A DNA stretch of 64,000 nt from Pyrus communis. Lineage: Eukaryota; Streptophyta; Magnoliopsida; Rosales; Rosaceae. The DNA lies in assembly GCF_963583255.1 (NCBI RefSeq), contig NC_084806.1:21308317-21372316 (forward strand), written 5' to 3'. This document shows positions 44,165-56,290 of the stretch, one piece after another (the first letter of the stretch is position 1; each line of letters begins with the position of its first letter). Below the pieces are notes generated by a model. That model ran no database searches. It saw only the letters and a program-made list of their open reading frames with translations, and was not told the DNA's origin. The position numbers and the translations under genes were made by a program.

Positions 44165-45926
44165 TGATAGGAGCATATTCATGCGACTTAAATGGCTTGT
44201 TCTCGTGCATTTACGTTATGTTTCTTTAGTTATTTTAGTACTTTAAGCTATTTTCGTGTGTTTGTAGGTCCAAAGGGCTAAAGGAGCAAAAAGATGCATT
44301 TTGGAGACTTTTGGAACACTTTTGGGCTAAGGATGGATAGCTTATGCTTGGAGCCAAAGTGTTGGACGAAATTGAAGACCTAATTGAAGACCAAAGTGTT
44401 GGAACCTTGTTCCCTTTAGTTTTAGGACATTTAAACCTTTCCTAATCCCATTCATCAACACATGCATCCACATGCATTCACCCTTTAAACCATTAAATCC
44501 ACATGCTTTCCTATTCAATTAAATCAGCCACATGCATTCATCATCATAACCTAGCTGTCATTCCACTTCATTGCACATGCATCTTCAAATAAATCAGCCA
44601 TTCCACATGCATATTCAACCTAGCTGTCATTGCACATGCATTCACTCTTTAATTCACATGCATTTACTCTTTAATTCACATGCAAAACATCCCATTCCAT
44701 CTCCCATCAGATTTCCATCATATTCACATGCATTCCATCCTTTAAAACATTGCACATGCACTCCCTTTAATTAATTAAGCCACATGCACTCCCATCCATT
44801 TCATCATTGCAGCCAACACATGCTTTCACATGCATTTTCAGATTGTCCCCTTGCACATGCAGCCACATATTCATTGCACATGCAATTCCAACCCACATGC
44901 ATCCTTTAATCATTCAAACATGCAGCCACATTCCCTCCTAGCTGTCATGTTCCCCCCATTTCACCTATAAATAAGCATCCATTGCATACACATTTCATTC
45001 ATACACTCTTCCATATTCCAGAAATTCGTCAAAACCTCTCCACACCCTCATTGCAGCCACCAAAACACTTTTCTCCTCCATTGCAGCCACTCCAACCACT
45101 CCCCAAACCATTCACACCATCAAACTATCCTTAGACCTTGTGCTACAACGAAGAGGAAGAGAAGAGTGCCTAAACGTTCATACAATTCAAGTTTGAGTTG
45201 TTGGAATGTTTAGGTGTTTCTTTGATTTCAATGTTTAATTTCAATACTCTTTGTTTTGTACGTATGAGGAATGGAAGAGAAGAGTGCCTAAACGTTCATA
45301 CAATTCAAGTTTGAGTTGTTGGAATGTTTAGGTGTTTCTTTGATTCCAATGTTTAAATTCAACTAAACCCCCCTTGGCTAGGGGGGGGATTCGAAATATA
45401 TGTTTATGCTTGCATTTTGATTTGATTACTTCTAATTGCGTTTCATAAGTTGTGGATTCAATTTGTTTAACCGTTTGATTGATAACTTATTTATGTATGT
45501 TTATTGAGAATGCGCGCTTAATTTTCATGCATGAATATGACGCTAGAATATAAGTGAGTTTCACCTAATAGTTACGAACTTATATTCGCAAGTAGTGGAG
45601 GTTGCTTATAAACAATCGCGTTAAACAAATTCTTGGCATAAGTTTCATGCAATCATAGTAACGAATGCCTCGTCAACACTTATAATTTTCATAGAGCGTA
45701 ATGATTCTTGCTTGTACCTCTTCTATGCATTCATGTTGAGGACTTGTGGGGAATGTTTTGAATTGTCGCATGCATCATCCAATTCAATAACGTTAGGAAG
45801 ATTTGAAGGTTAATTAGTGCATCACGGTTAACTTGGGGTGTTGAGTATCATGATTTATTGAAATGCAATTGGAAATCATTTTATTATGCAAGTATAACAT
45901 GTATGGAGATGAACCCCTTAGCTAGG
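44165..45926 (+). repeat. Plus LTR F, 5' part, with CATGCA-rich U3
   Basis: Begins TGATAGGAGCATATTCATGCG. U3 (44,455-44,937) carries about 16 CATGCA motifs. TATAAATA at 44,966-44,973, the duplicated module of about 115 bp (45,150-45,355), then the body up to CTTAGCTAGG, where element E is inserted; CTAGG is the left target duplication. Whether F is a solo LTR or part of a longer element cannot be seen. Confidence 0.85.
44455..44937 (+). promoter_or_regulatory. CATGCA (RY-like) motif array in U3 of F
   Basis: About 16 CATGCA in 480 bp, mostly as CACATGCA. CATGCA is the core of the plant RY element bound by B3-domain factors in seeds. The minus LTRs at 8,972 and 19,582 carry the same U3 type. 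Regulatory use is inference. Confidence 0.4.
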
Positions 45927-47848
45927 TGATGCGAGAATTATACGCACACAAATTAAACCCTCTTTTTGACAATTGTAGTAATGATATAAGTAGGGATCGT
46001 TCTGGACCGGGGATTAGGAGGGATTGTTAATCACTTGGATTTGACTCAAAAACGTAAAAACACAATATAAAACACTATACTAGACTCAAAGAATTCAAAA
46101 ATACTTTAAAACATAAACTAAATTGATTTCTAATTAAATTGAACAATAAAGTAAAGGGGGGATTGTGTTTGGACGAGATTAAATTAAATGGACAAATTGT
46201 AATTAAAGGCAAAACGTAAATATGAAATTGATGAAATGGAATGAATGGATGGTAGAATAGCTAAGGGGGTCATCTCCACATATGTTACACTTGCATAATA
46301 AAAAGATTTCCAATTGTATTTCAATAAATCATTAATTCTCAACGCCCCGGGTTAATTAGGTCCGCTTAAATTAACCGTCAAGTTTTCCTTAAGTTAATGA
46401 ATTGGATGGGTTAGCGCAACGCAATTCACAACATTCTCCAAAAGTCCTTTACGTGAAAAGCACAATAAAGATACAATCAAAGATCATTAAGCATCATGAA
46501 AACTATAAGTATTGACGAGGCATTCGTTACTATGATGAGCATGAAACTCGTGCCAAGAATTCATTTAACGCGATTGTTTATAAGCAACCTCCACTACTTG
46601 TGAATATAAGTTCATAACGATTAGGTGAAACTCACTTATATTCTAGCGTCATATTCATGCATGAAAATTAAGCGCGCATTCTTAATAAACATACATAAAT
46701 AAGTTATCAATCAAACGGTTAAACAAATTGAATCAACAACTTATGAAATGCAATTAGAAGTAATCAAATCAAAATGCAAGCATAAACATATATTTCGAAT
46801 CCCCCCCTAGCCAAGGGGGGTTTAGTTCCTCATGGTACAAAACAAAGAGAATCAAAGAAACACCTAAACATTCCAACAACTCAAACTTGAATTGTATGAA
46901 CGTTTAGGCCCTCTTCTCTTCCATGCCTCATTCGTACAAAACAAAGAGTATTGAAATTAAACATAGAAATCAAAGAAGCACCTAAACATTCTAACAACTC
47001 AAACTTGAATTGTATGAACGTTTAGGCATTCTTCTCTTCCTCTTCGTTGTAGCACAAGGTCTAGGGATAGTTTGATGGTGTGAATGGTTTGGGGAGTGGT
47101 GGAGGAATGGAAGAGGAGTTGTGGAGATGGAAGGATGGTGTTTGGATTTGTAGGGGAAGGGGGACTCACGGCAATGAGGGAATGGAAGTGTTTGTGGTGT
47201 GTTGTGTATGAAAATGAGATGGTCCATGAATGAATGAATGCAAGGGTATTTATAGGAGTAGTGGAGGGAACATATGGCTATGTCATTTGTAGGTGAAGTA
47301 AGTGTGTGAGGTTGGTGAAGTAGGTGGATGTTGTAGGTGAAGTAGGTGGATGTTGTAGGTGAAGTGGATGTTGTAGGTGAAGTAGGTGGATGTTGTAGGT
47401 GAAGTAGGTGGATGATATGTTAAGTGATAAGTGATAAGTGATATGATATGATAAGTGGTTAAGTGGTGATGATAAGTGATAAGTGCATGTGGGTTAACTA
47501 ATGAAGGAAATGCATGTGCAATGACAATGTGTTAGAATGGATGTGTGTTATGCATGGCATGATTGGGATTAGGAAAGGTTTAAATGTCCTAAAACTAAAG
47601 AGAACAAGGTTCCAACACTTTGGCTCCAATTAGGTCTTCAATTTCGTCCAACACTTTGGCTTCAAGCATAAGCTATCCGTCCTTAGCCCAAAAGTGCTCC
47701 AAAAGTCTCCAAAATGCATCTTTTTGCTCCTTTAGCCCTTTGGACCTACAAACACACGAAAATAGCTTAAAGTACTAAAATAACTAAAGAAACATAACGT
47801 AAATGTACGAGAACAAGCCATTTAAGTCGCATAAATATGCTCCTATCA
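45927..47848 (-). repeat. 3' LTR of element E (1,922 bp)
   Basis: TGATGCGAGAATTATACGC...GCTCCTATCA, complete. Minisatellite-type U3 (47,285-47,480) and the duplicated module of about 115 bp (46,850-47,040). Confidence 0.92.
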
Positions 47849-50800
47849 AATACCCCCACACTTAGCTTTTGCTAGTCCTCGAGCAAAACAGAAAAACAAA
47901 ACAAAAAGAACAAAACACAACCTACACCTTCCAACAATCGTATCAGGGACTTCCAATGCACATGACAAGTTAAAAATCATTATTCTCACAGATTTGAGCC
48001 ATCTTTACACTTAAGTACATTCTTAATCATAGTCACCACATACTAGTTCACAATTAAGCAATTAAAACACATTTCAAATGTAGTAACATGCCTTTAGAGA
48101 ATTCCCTCAATTTCTTACTAGATGTACTCTCGTTTTTCACACAGATTTTCTGACTACACACCCTACACTAGGTATATGTGAGAAGATTGATGTAAACATG
48201 TAGACGAACACTCACATATGTTATAATAAGGAAAGCATTTTCTGGAGTTAATAAGCATGTTTAGATATGATCTCATGAATGGAATGCTACTACTTAGACG
48301 CGAGAACCAGTGACACCATAAGCTCATACCAAGTTCAAACTCCACAATTGAAATACATAACACTCAATATAGAAGTCAAAGGGTAGTAACGGGGCTAAGG
48401 TATTGGCTAACAATGAAAGGTGAAGGATAAACAAACATTCTTAAAGCAATAGTGAGCAAAGTATTGAATTAGGCACTTAGAATTCCCTTAAGAACGCAGA
48501 AGTCAACTTTGAACACCCAAGGGAAAATCACACAAAACTTAGGGCCATATTCAACTTTTTGGACCCTTTCTTCAACCATCAACGCTCGTGAGTTCATTCT
48601 TACTTATTTTCACTCCTTTTTTTTTTTTTTTTTTTTTTTTTTTTCTTTTCTTCTTCTTTTTCTTTTGAATCTCAAAACATACATATAAACGTAAGAACAA
48701 ACTTTTACTCCCCCACACTCATTTTCTTGCATAATGTAACTCAAAAGGAATTCATTTAAGTCATGCTCACTAAACTTTAAGAACAAGGGTATAGGAAAGT
48801 CCTACTCTAAGCTAGGTAAGGGGTGATGTGGGTAAACAAGGAATAAAGGCAAAACGAGGCTCAACGGGGTTAAAACTTACAACATATACGAAGTATGGGA
48901 AGTAAGGCTATTTGGCTATGGTGGTGGTCACTACACAACTTCTTCTTGAATATGTGTTATGCAAATCAATAACATGCTTTGAATGAAATGGGCATGAGTT
49001 CTAGCATTTGGAACTATATGATGAAACGCCTTCTAAGTAGTAACCAAGCAAAGAATAATGAGATCATGCAACGACTTTAGAAAACAAGAAATCACAGATT
49101 ATACTCTCCAAAGAACGTTATAGGCTCAAGTCTCTCAGGGTTGTAGCGTTTGTTTGAGTTCCTTCCTTCAAGCATGTTACAAAAACGAATTTTTTTCTTT
49201 TATGATTGCATGTGAAGTCATACATTATAACCATAACCAAGCATATACCAAGAGTAAATCAAACTTTTCTCTATGTTTATAACTCTTTCTAACCGTCATG
49301 CAATTATAAACCAAATCCTTATCATTGTGTTGGAAGGTACCCTAAGACACAAACACACAAAAACGACTCTTAAAACAACTCTTTTTGGGTTTTTCAAAAC
49401 AATTTTTTCAAATTTTTATGGGATTTTCGAATTATAAAACAAAACACACTAAAACACTCTAAAACAACTTAAAAACACCTTAAAACTGGAAGGACAACAT
49501 TTGAAGTTATGGGTGATAAAATCCCACGAATTTGCATTAAATATACTTAGTTACCCCCCCCATACTTAAATCAAACATTGTCCTCAATGTTTTAAGCATA
49601 TGGTTCACACAAAACATAAGTAAACACACAAAAAGCAACTAAACATACTAAACATGGCAGAATGTAATTAACAAAGAGAAGAGTTTAGGGACGCAAATCT
49701 GGTTATGGAGTGTAAATTCCCTCTTCTCCTTGGTGATTGTATTGAGGCATGATCTTGTGATTCCACAGGCTTACTCTTGAACTGGTTTCTGCCCATCGTT
49801 GATTTTCCTTTGTGCTACTTCTTGAACTGGGCAGCAGGATGGTTCTTTTGGTTTCCCCCGAAGGTCTGAGCTTCCTCCTGTTATCTGTTTCTTTGTTCAA
49901 TCTTTGCAGGAGTGGTCCCTTCTCTGGAAGTGTATCAACCGTTGAAGATGACTACTCGAGAGCAACGCTAGGTAAGCAATCAGGAATAGATTCCAGGCAG
50001 TTGGCTCCAGATCGGAAGACTGACTCCAAGTGCCGGCTGATTGCTTCTTTTACTTTGCCATGCAAGTAAGAACAAGGACAAAGAAAAAGACAGGGAAAGA
50101 GCATGATATGAGATACTTTTGCTTTTGACCTTGATGATATGAGATACCTTTGCTTTGAAGAAGCGGTGAATGAATCAGCACATGCTTCAATCCGCCGTTT
50201 CCTCCTGGGTCATATGTACTCCAGGCATCTGGTATCATCTTTGGGGAAGAAGAAAGAATTGAGTATTTTGAAAGGCTTTGCTGGGAGTGCGCCCTCAGAG
50301 GTGAGGGAGAGTTGGGCATTTTCTTCAGGTTTGCCCTGCCATAAAAGACGAAGGTCGACATATATAGAGATAATATCAAGTGGTGGTAATTTTTACCCTT
50401 GTCGACAAACGTTTTGATCCCGCAAATCCGGTTCTTTGAAATAGTGGCGCCTCTTCGATCTTTGAATACGTCTCTTCGATTTCTGAGCAGGCGCCCCTTC
50501 GATTTCTGAACGACGCCCCTTCGCTTTCTGAACGACACGTGGTAGTGCAGATGCGGCTCCTTTTGACAAAGCTGCACGCGTCTTCTGAAAAGCAGAGAAA
50601 GCGTCGCCGAACTTTGCGCTTGTCGGCTAAAGATGTGTAGATGCGATGATGGCCTCCACGTGTTTTCAGCTTTGTCAGAAATCTTTTGACAAAGTTGAAC
50701 GCGTTTTCTTGAAAAGCCGAGGAGGCGTCGCCTAAATTACGCCGGAAAATCCGGCTCTTTGAATCGGTGGACGCGTCGTCTTGGCTTTTTATAGAGCTAT

Positions 50801-50912
50801 CAATCACCCCAACACACACACTCTGAAGATTTCCCATTCCTGAAACTCGACTCCGGCCCTTTGTGAAATTTTAACTCCATCCACCCCTTCTCTTTGAACA
50901 CTTTTGAAAAAA
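47849..50912 (-). mobile_element. 3' internal region and cargo promoter region of E
   Basis: PPT 47,853-47,863; non-coding sequence with a long T-tract (48,618-48,644); hairpin 49,573-49,592; unassigned cassette part (49,700-50,350); cargo promoter-like region (50,350-50,912) with TATA-like TTTTTATAGAG near 50,786 and CACGTG cores near 50,537 and 50,658. The paired open frames on both strands here (for example 50,376-50,837) are judged fortuitous. Confidence 0.75.
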
Positions 50913-51556
50913 ATGGCAAACTCATCGAACCTTAGCTTAGATTTGAGTCTCAGCAGCGATCCGGTTGCGCCCCGTCAAGGTAATGTATGGCGCCCTTCTT
51001 TTTTATCTTCTAACGGTCCTCTTTCAGGTGAAGACTCTGTGATGCAGGACGCCACAACAGCTACAATAGTAGCTAAAAACCTCCTCACTCCAAAAGATAG
51101 TAGGCTGCTGTCAGGACGGTCCGATGAGTTGGCCGTTCAAGAGTCCCTCGCACTTAGTGTTCAGTGTGCGAGTTCTGTGTCCAACATGGGCCAACGCCTG
51201 CTTGCCCGCTCCCGTCAGGTGGAATCATTGATGGCAGAGGTGGAAAGATCCAGCAGCTTAAGTATGAGAATAGAAGTTTGCATGTGCTTGCAAATAACTA
51301 TTCGTCGGGCATGAAGAGGAAGCTTGATGAGCTGCAAGAATCTGAGGGTCGAATTCACAATGACCGTCAAAGGCTTGCGTCTTATCTCCAAAGGCACCTT
51401 TTTCCTGGGTCATCCAGCGCTTGGCCAAGTATTGAGGCCTGGAATGCTCTAGCTCCGATGGCTTCTGCTCCGATGCCTCCCGCTTCTATGCCTCCCGCTT
51501 CTGCGCCTTCCGCTTCTGCGCCTCGTAGTGGGGCTTCACGTAAACAACCTTTGTGA
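50913..51556 (+). pseudogene. Cargo coiled-coil gene with frameshift (element E)
   Basis: Starts MANSSNLSLDLSLSSD, near-identical to the A copy, and is correct through ESLMAEVER (about 51,247). There 13 bp present in A (starting CTTAAGCAAG) are missing between two AGA copies, shifting the frame in the middle of the coiled coil. The original frame then runs out at 51,314, while the true C-terminal part (QQLKYENRSLHVLANNYSSG to ASRKQPL) continues in another frame to 51,556. The Met-Pro tail has fewer repeat units than in A. The promoter-like region is intact. The slip at a short direct repeat looks like a recent replication or repair error. A product of about 133 aa lacking most of the coiled coil is the only direct translation. 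Confidence 0.85.
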
Positions 51557-51582
51557 AGCTCCACCTTTCTCCATGTTTAGTA

Positions 51583-51619
<37 letters not shown>
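51583..51619 (-). repeat. Poly-T (A-tract in element orientation) of E
   Basis: Uninterrupted T-run of over 30 bp between the cargo stop and gag stop, equivalent to the A-tract of element A. Confidence 0.8.
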
Positions 51620-51622
<3 letters not shown>

Positions 51623-51631
51623 TAAATAAAA

Positions 51632-52699
51632 TCAAACGGCATGGAATTTATCTTTGAATGGGCGGTGATACTTGAAATGATCCGGTAATAGTTTAAATTC
51701 CAGATTGGGTGCCTGAATCATTAAAAACAACAAGTTAGTATAAAATGTAATGGAATTTGAAAAAAATGACTTACTTGTTTTGTCTGACAAGAACTCAATG
51801 ACAAACACCACTCCTTTGAAAGTTTCAGGGATATTGGACTTGGCCAGATTGCATGTGATGGTTATGACTTGTCCAATGTCATCAAATTTAACTTCTTTGG
51901 ATTTTGTGGTTTCAAGAACGTCCTCTTTGATGAATTCATGACATTCCTTACTTGTCACCTTTGGAAGGGCTTCCAAGATGTCTTTTTCACCTTCTTCTTC
52001 CTTGGAAGTCATGAATCTTGGAACAGGGTTAAAAATAATGAAATTTGGAACAACCATACCTGTATTAGATGGCATAGGAGCAATAGGTGCCTCCGGTAAA
52101 GGTGTTTCCACCCTTTCCGTGGGTTGGGTGTATTCCTCTTCCTTGTGATTTGATTTTGATGGTTGAGGGTCCGTTCCAACCTCCTTGTCACTTCTCAACA
52201 TGATTTCCTTGGCAGTTTCAAATTCTCCTTTCGGATTTGCAATGGTTGAACTAGGGAGTTCGCCTTGGTCTCGAAACTGTCCTACGAACTCCGCGATCTG
52301 CCCAATTTGCTTATCCAAGTGGTCCAACCTTTGTGGTGGCTGCATAGGCGTTGAATAGAACTCCTCATATGGCTGCCAATATCCTTCTTGTTGAGCCTCA
52401 TTGTCTTGAATTTGTGAGCCCTGCACCAAACAAATTAATTCATTAAGCTTTTGATTATAATCTATTGACGAACTTGAGTTTGGTTGGGCATATTGAATAT
52501 GAGGTTGTGGTGGCTGCCAATATCCTCCTTGTTGAGCATTTTGAGGTTCCCACCACATAGAGTTTGAATGATCACTCCGATCCGAATTGTAAGTATTGGA
52601 AAACACATTATTCCTTGATTGAAGATTAAATATATCAACTCTTTGCATTTGGGACCTTTCCATGAGCTGTGACAAAAGAGAAGCGTTATCAAGTGCCAT
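51632..52699 (-). CDS. gag: Gag-like protein with pol-linker tail (element E)
   Basis: 355 aa from MALDNASLLSQLMERSQ; upstream codons overlap the PBS. It is the longest and best preserved gag-like ORF in the window. An Asn/Gln-rich N-terminus contains two GYWQP segments (QNAQQGGYWQPPQP and QQEGYWQPYEEF); then LDHLDKQIGQIAEFVGQF, LPSSTIANPKGEFETAKEIM with LRSDKEVGTD (the Athila gag signature region, absent from A), an acidic/Pro-rich part, KEEEGEKDILEALPKV, and the linker DDIGQVITITCNLAKS to PNLEFKLLPDHFKYH. No protease, no zinc knuckle, no RT. The intron-like segment is 51,713-51,774. It is tail to tail with the cargo gene. The last part resembles H more than A, which suggests recombination among copies. 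Confidence 0.8.
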   Translation of the reverse strand: MALDNASLLSQLMERSQMQRVDIFNLQSRNNVFSNTYNSDRSDHSNSMWWEPQNAQQGGYWQPPQPHIQYAQPNSSSSIDYNQKLNELICLVQGSQIQDNEAQQEGYWQPYEEFYSTPMQPPQRLDHLDKQIGQIAEFVGQFRDQGELPSSTIANPKGEFETAKEIMLRSDKEVGTDPQPSKSNHKEEEYTQPTERVETPLPEAPIAPMPSNTGMVVPNFIIFNPVPRFMTSKEEEGEKDILEALPKVTSKECHEFIKEDVLETTKSKEVKFDDIGQVITITCNLAKSNIPETFKGVVFVIEFLSDKTSKSFFSNSITFYTNLLFLMIQAPNLEFKLLPDHFKYHRPFKDKFHAV

Positions 52700-52788
52700 G
52701 TTGTTCTTAACAAACAAAACACAAATAAAAACTAAATCTAAAAGACAATACAGAAACAAACAATCCAAGGGATTAGCAAATTTTCTAA

Positions 52789-52806
52789 TCCCCGGCAACG
52801 GCGCCA
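52789..52806 (-). other. Primer-binding site (tRNA-Asp type), element E
   Basis: Reverse complement TGGCGCCGTTGCCGGGGA, spacer AAATT (52,807-52,811), then LTR. Confidence 0.92.
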
Positions 52807-52811
52807 AAATT

Positions 52812-52916
52812 TGATGCGAGAATTATACGCACACAAATTAAACCCTCTTTTTGACAATTGTAGTAATGATATAAGTAGGGATCGTTCTGGACCGGGGATT
52901 AGGAGGGATTGTTAAT
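52812..52916 (-). repeat. 5' LTR of element E, first 105 bp
   Basis: TGATGCGAGAATTATACGC... up to GGGATTGTTAAT, split by insertion D with duplication of TTAAT. Confidence 0.9.
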
Positions 52917-54814
52917 TGATAGGAGCATATTTATGCGACTTAAATGGCTTGTTCTCGTACATTTACGTTATGTTTCTTTAGTTATTTTAGTACTTTAAGC
53001 TATTTTCGTGTGTTTGTAGGTCCAAAGGGCTAAAGGAGCAAAAAGATGCATTTTGGAGACTTTTGGAGCACTTTTGGGCTAAGGACGGATAGCTTATGCT
53101 TGAAGCCAAAGTGTTGGACGAAATTGAAGACCTAATTGGAGCCAAAGTGTTGGAACCTTGTTCTCTTTAGTTTTAGGACATTTAAACCTTTCCTAATCCC
53201 AATCATGCCATGCATAACACACATCCATTCTAACACATTGTCATTGCACATGCATTTCCTTCATTAGTTAACCCACATGCACTTATCACTTATCATCACC
53301 ACATATCATATCACTTAATCACTTATCACTTATCATCACCACTTAACCACTTATCATATCATAACCACATATCATATCACTTATCACTTATCACTTAACA
53401 TATCATCCACCTACTTCACCTACAACATCCACCTACTTCACCTACAACATCCACCTACAACATCCACTTCACCTACAACATCCACCTACTTCACCTACAA
53501 CATCCACCTACTTCACCTACAAATGACATAGCCATATGTTCCCTCCACTACTCCTATAAATACCCTTGCATTCATTCATTCATGGACATCTCATTTCATA
53601 CACATCACATTACAAACACATTCTCCCTTCCCTAGCCGTGAGCTTCCCATCTCTCCCCTTATAATCCAAAAACCATCTTTCCATTTCCATCACTCCTCAC
53701 TCCATTCCACACTTCCATTCCCCCAAACCAACTATCCTTAGACCTTATGCTACAATAAAGAGGAAGAGAAGAGGGCCTAAACGTTCATACAATTCAAGTT
53801 TGAGTTGTTGGAATGTTTAGGTGTTTCTTTGAATTCAATGTTTAATTTTAATTCTCTTTGTTTTGTATGAGGAACTAAACCCCCCCTTAGCTAGGGGGTG
53901 ATTCGAAATATATGTTTATGCTTGCATTTTGATTTGATTACTTCTAATTGCATTTCATAAGTTGTTGATTCAATTTGTTTAACCGTTTGATTGATAACTT
54001 ATTTATGTATGTTTATTAAGAATGCGCGCTTAATTTTCATGCATGAATATGACGCTAGAATATAAGTGATTTTCACCTAATCGTTATGAACTTATATTCA
54101 CAAGTAGTGGAGGTTGCTTATAAACAATCGCGTTAAATGAATTCTTGGCACGAGTTTCATGCTCATCATAGTAACGAATGCCTCGTCAACACTTATAGTT
54201 TTCATAATGCTTAATGATCTTTGATTGTATCTTTATTGTGCTGTTCACGTAAAGGACTTTTGGAGAATGTTGTGAATTGCGTTGCGCTAACCCATCCAAT
54301 TCATTAACTTAAGGAAAACTTGACGGTTAATTTAAGCGGACCTAATTAACCCGGGGTGATGAGTTTCATAATTTATTGAAATGCAATTGGAAATCTTTTT
54401 ATTATGCAAGTGTAACATATGTGGAGATGACCCCCTTAGCTATTCTATCATCCATTCATTCCATTTCATCAATTTCATATTTACATTCTGTCTAGTTTAT
54501 TAACTTGTTTCGTTATTTCAAATTTCGTAAAACCTCAATCCCCCTTTTGCTTTAATGTTCATTTTAGTTAGAATTCAATTTAGTTTGTGTTTTTAAAGCA
54601 TTTTGAGTTTTTGGTTTGTCTTAGTGTTTTAAACTTTAATTTTGTATTCTTTGAGTCTAGTTTAGTGTTTTAAACTGTGTTTTTAAGTTTTTGAGTCAAA
54701 TCCAAGTGATTAGCAATCCCTCCTAATCCCCGGTCCAGAACGATCCCTACTTGCACCTATACTACAAATTGATAAAAAGAGGGTTTAATTTGTGCGCGTA
54801 TAAATCTCGCATCA
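52917..54814 (+). repeat. 5' LTR of D (1,898 bp)
   Basis: TGATAGGAGC...CTCGCATCA, minisatellite-type U3 (53,280-53,521), TATAAATA near 53,556. The U5-proximal half is very close to element A. Confidence 0.92.
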
Positions 54815-54819
54815 AATTT

Positions 54820-54837
54820 TGGCGCCGTTGCCGGGGA
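54820..54837 (+). other. Primer-binding site (tRNA-Asp type), element D
   Basis: TGGCGCCGTTGCCGGGGA after spacer AATTT; followed by TTAGAAAATTTGCTAATCCC as in A. Confidence 0.92.
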
Positions 54838-55094
54838 TTAGAAAATTTGCTAATCCCTTGGATTGTTTTATTTTCGTTTGTTTTTATTTTATTCCAGATT
54901 CTTATGTTATTTTGTTTCTTGTTCTAGGTACTAGTTTATGACTCGGAGTTCTCATCCGATTCGTGAACGTATCCTGGAGTGATTGGGTTCTTCGTCTGGC
55001 TGCAAGACGTAAAAGAAAGCGCTACTTGGGAGGCAACCCAATGCATTTAAAAAAAAAAAAAAAAAAAAAAAAACATGGCAGAACGATGGAGGCT
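54838..55094 (+). other. Leader of D without gag, with GGGAGGCAACCCA and A-tract
   Basis: Only about 210 bp between PBS and A-tract: no gag frame, the TGGGAGGCAACCCA hairpin (55,027-55,040), then 25 A (55,048-55,071) and ACATGGCAGAACG. Same layout as C in reverse. The cassette therefore follows the hairpin block here, but follows gag directly in A, E and H. Confidence 0.75.
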
Positions 55095-55772
55095 TTACAA
55101 AGGTTGTTTACTTAAAGACCCACTACGTGGCAAAACTCTTGAAGCGGAAGGCATCGAGACGGAAGGCATCGGGGCAGAAGACATAGGAGCGGAAGGCATC
55201 AGAGCTGGAGGCATCGAAGATAGAGCATTCGAGGCCTCAATACTTGGCCAAACGCTGGATGATCCAGGAAAAAGGTGCCTCTGGAGGAAAGACGAAAACC
55301 TTTGACGGTCACTTTGAATCCGACCTTCAGACTCTTGCAGTTCATCAAGCTTCCTCTTCATGCCCGTCGAATAGTTGTTGGCAAGCACGTGCAAACTTCT
55401 ATTCTCATGCTTAAGCAGTTTGATCTCCTGCTTAAGACTTTCCACCTCTGCCATCAATGATTCCACCTGACGGGAGCGGGCAAGCAGGCGTTGGCCCATG
55501 TTGGACACAGAACTCGCACACTGAACACTAAGTGCGAGGGACTCTTGAACGGCCAACTCATCGGACCGTCCTGACAGCAGCCTACTATCTTTTGGAGTGA
55601 GGAGGTTCCTAGCTACTATTGTAGCTGTTGTGGCGTCCTGCATCACGGAGTCTTCACATGTGAGAGGACCGTTAGAAGATAAGAAAGAAGGGCGCCATAC
55701 GTTACCTTGACGCGGCGTGCCCGTATCACTGCTCAGGCTCAATTCCAAGCTAAGGTTCGATGGGTTTGCCAT
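55095..55772 (-). CDS. Antisense cargo gene: coiled-coil protein, 225 aa (element D)
   Basis: Second intact copy. MANPSNLSLELSLSSDTGTP, conserved NVWRPSFLSS and LLTPKDSRLLSGRSDELAVQ, coiled coil at about residues 98-160 (ESLMAEVESLKQEIKLLKHE), Met-Pro-Ser/Ala tail, end SLSKQPL. It differs from A at many positions (for example SSD-TGTP against SSD-PVAP, FSSFLQ against LASYLQ) yet keeps frame and length. It belongs to a second sequence type shared with C and H. It is in a gag-less element, so the cassette can exist without gag. Own TATA-like box at about 55,886. Function unknown; the maintained frame in two diverged types hints at selection, to be tested by dN/dS. Confidence 0.82.
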   Translation of the reverse strand: MANPSNLSLELSLSSDTGTPRQGNVWRPSFLSSNGPLTCEDSVMQDATTATIVARNLLTPKDSRLLSGRSDELAVQESLALSVQCASSVSNMGQRLLARSRQVESLMAEVESLKQEIKLLKHENRSLHVLANNYSTGMKRKLDELQESEGRIQSDRQRFSSFLQRHLFPGSSSVWPSIEASNALSSMPPALMPSAPMSSAPMPSVSMPSASRVLPRSGSLSKQPL

Positions 55773-56290
55773 TTTTCAAAAGTGTTCAAAGAGAGGGGCG
55801 GATGGAGTTAATTCTCAAAGGGCCGGAGTCGATTTTCAAGAATGGGAATTCTTCAGAGTGTGTTTGTTGTGGTGATCGATAGCTCTATAAAAGCCAAGGC
55901 GACGCGTCCACCGATTCAAGAAGCCGAAATTTCCGGCGTAATTTAGGCGACGCGTTCTCGGCTTTTCAGAAGACGCGTTCAACTTTATCAAAAGATTTCT
56001 GACAAAGCTGAAAACACGTGGAGGCCATCATCGCAACTACACATCTTTAGCCGACAAGCGCAAAGTTCGGCGACGCTTTCTCTGCTTTTCAGAAGACGTG
56101 TGCAGCTTTGTCAAAAGGAGCCGCATCTGCACTACCACGTGTCGTTCAGAAAGCAAAGGGGCGTCGTTCAGAAATCAAAGGGGCGCCTGCTCAGAAATCG
56201 AAGGGGCGTATTCAAAGATCGAAGAGGCGCCACTATTTCAAAAAGCCTGATTTGCGGGATCAAAACGTTTGTCGACAAGGGTAAAAAGTA
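55773..56290 (-). promoter_or_regulatory. Promoter-like region of cargo gene (element D)
   Basis: Minus-strand TATA-like CTTTTATAGAGC around 55,884-55,895, about 115 bp from the ATG; CACGTG cores near 56,015 and 56,138; the CTTTGTCA-type inverted repeat is slightly changed (CTTTATCA); TTCAGAAATCAAAGG repeats near 56,150-56,230. Same layout as A. Confidence 0.5.

Larger units (their letters stand above)
45927..52916 (-). mobile_element. Element E, minus-strand, interrupted in its 5' LTR
   Basis: 3' LTR 45,927-47,848, PPT 47,853-47,863, internal 47,849-52,811, PBS 52,789-52,806, 5' LTR 52,812-52,916 continuing at 63,061-64,000 after insertion D. It carries gag and a frameshifted cargo gene. 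The two LTRs look identical over the stretch visible here (46,031-46,968 against 63,063-64,000), so E is also young. Confidence 0.92.

Noticed and set aside
55048..55071. A-tract as the poly(A) tail of a retroposed cargo mRNA
   Set aside because: On the cargo strand this reads poly-T after the stop, so it cannot be the tail of the cargo transcript itself; a tail of a plus-strand RNA is still possible.
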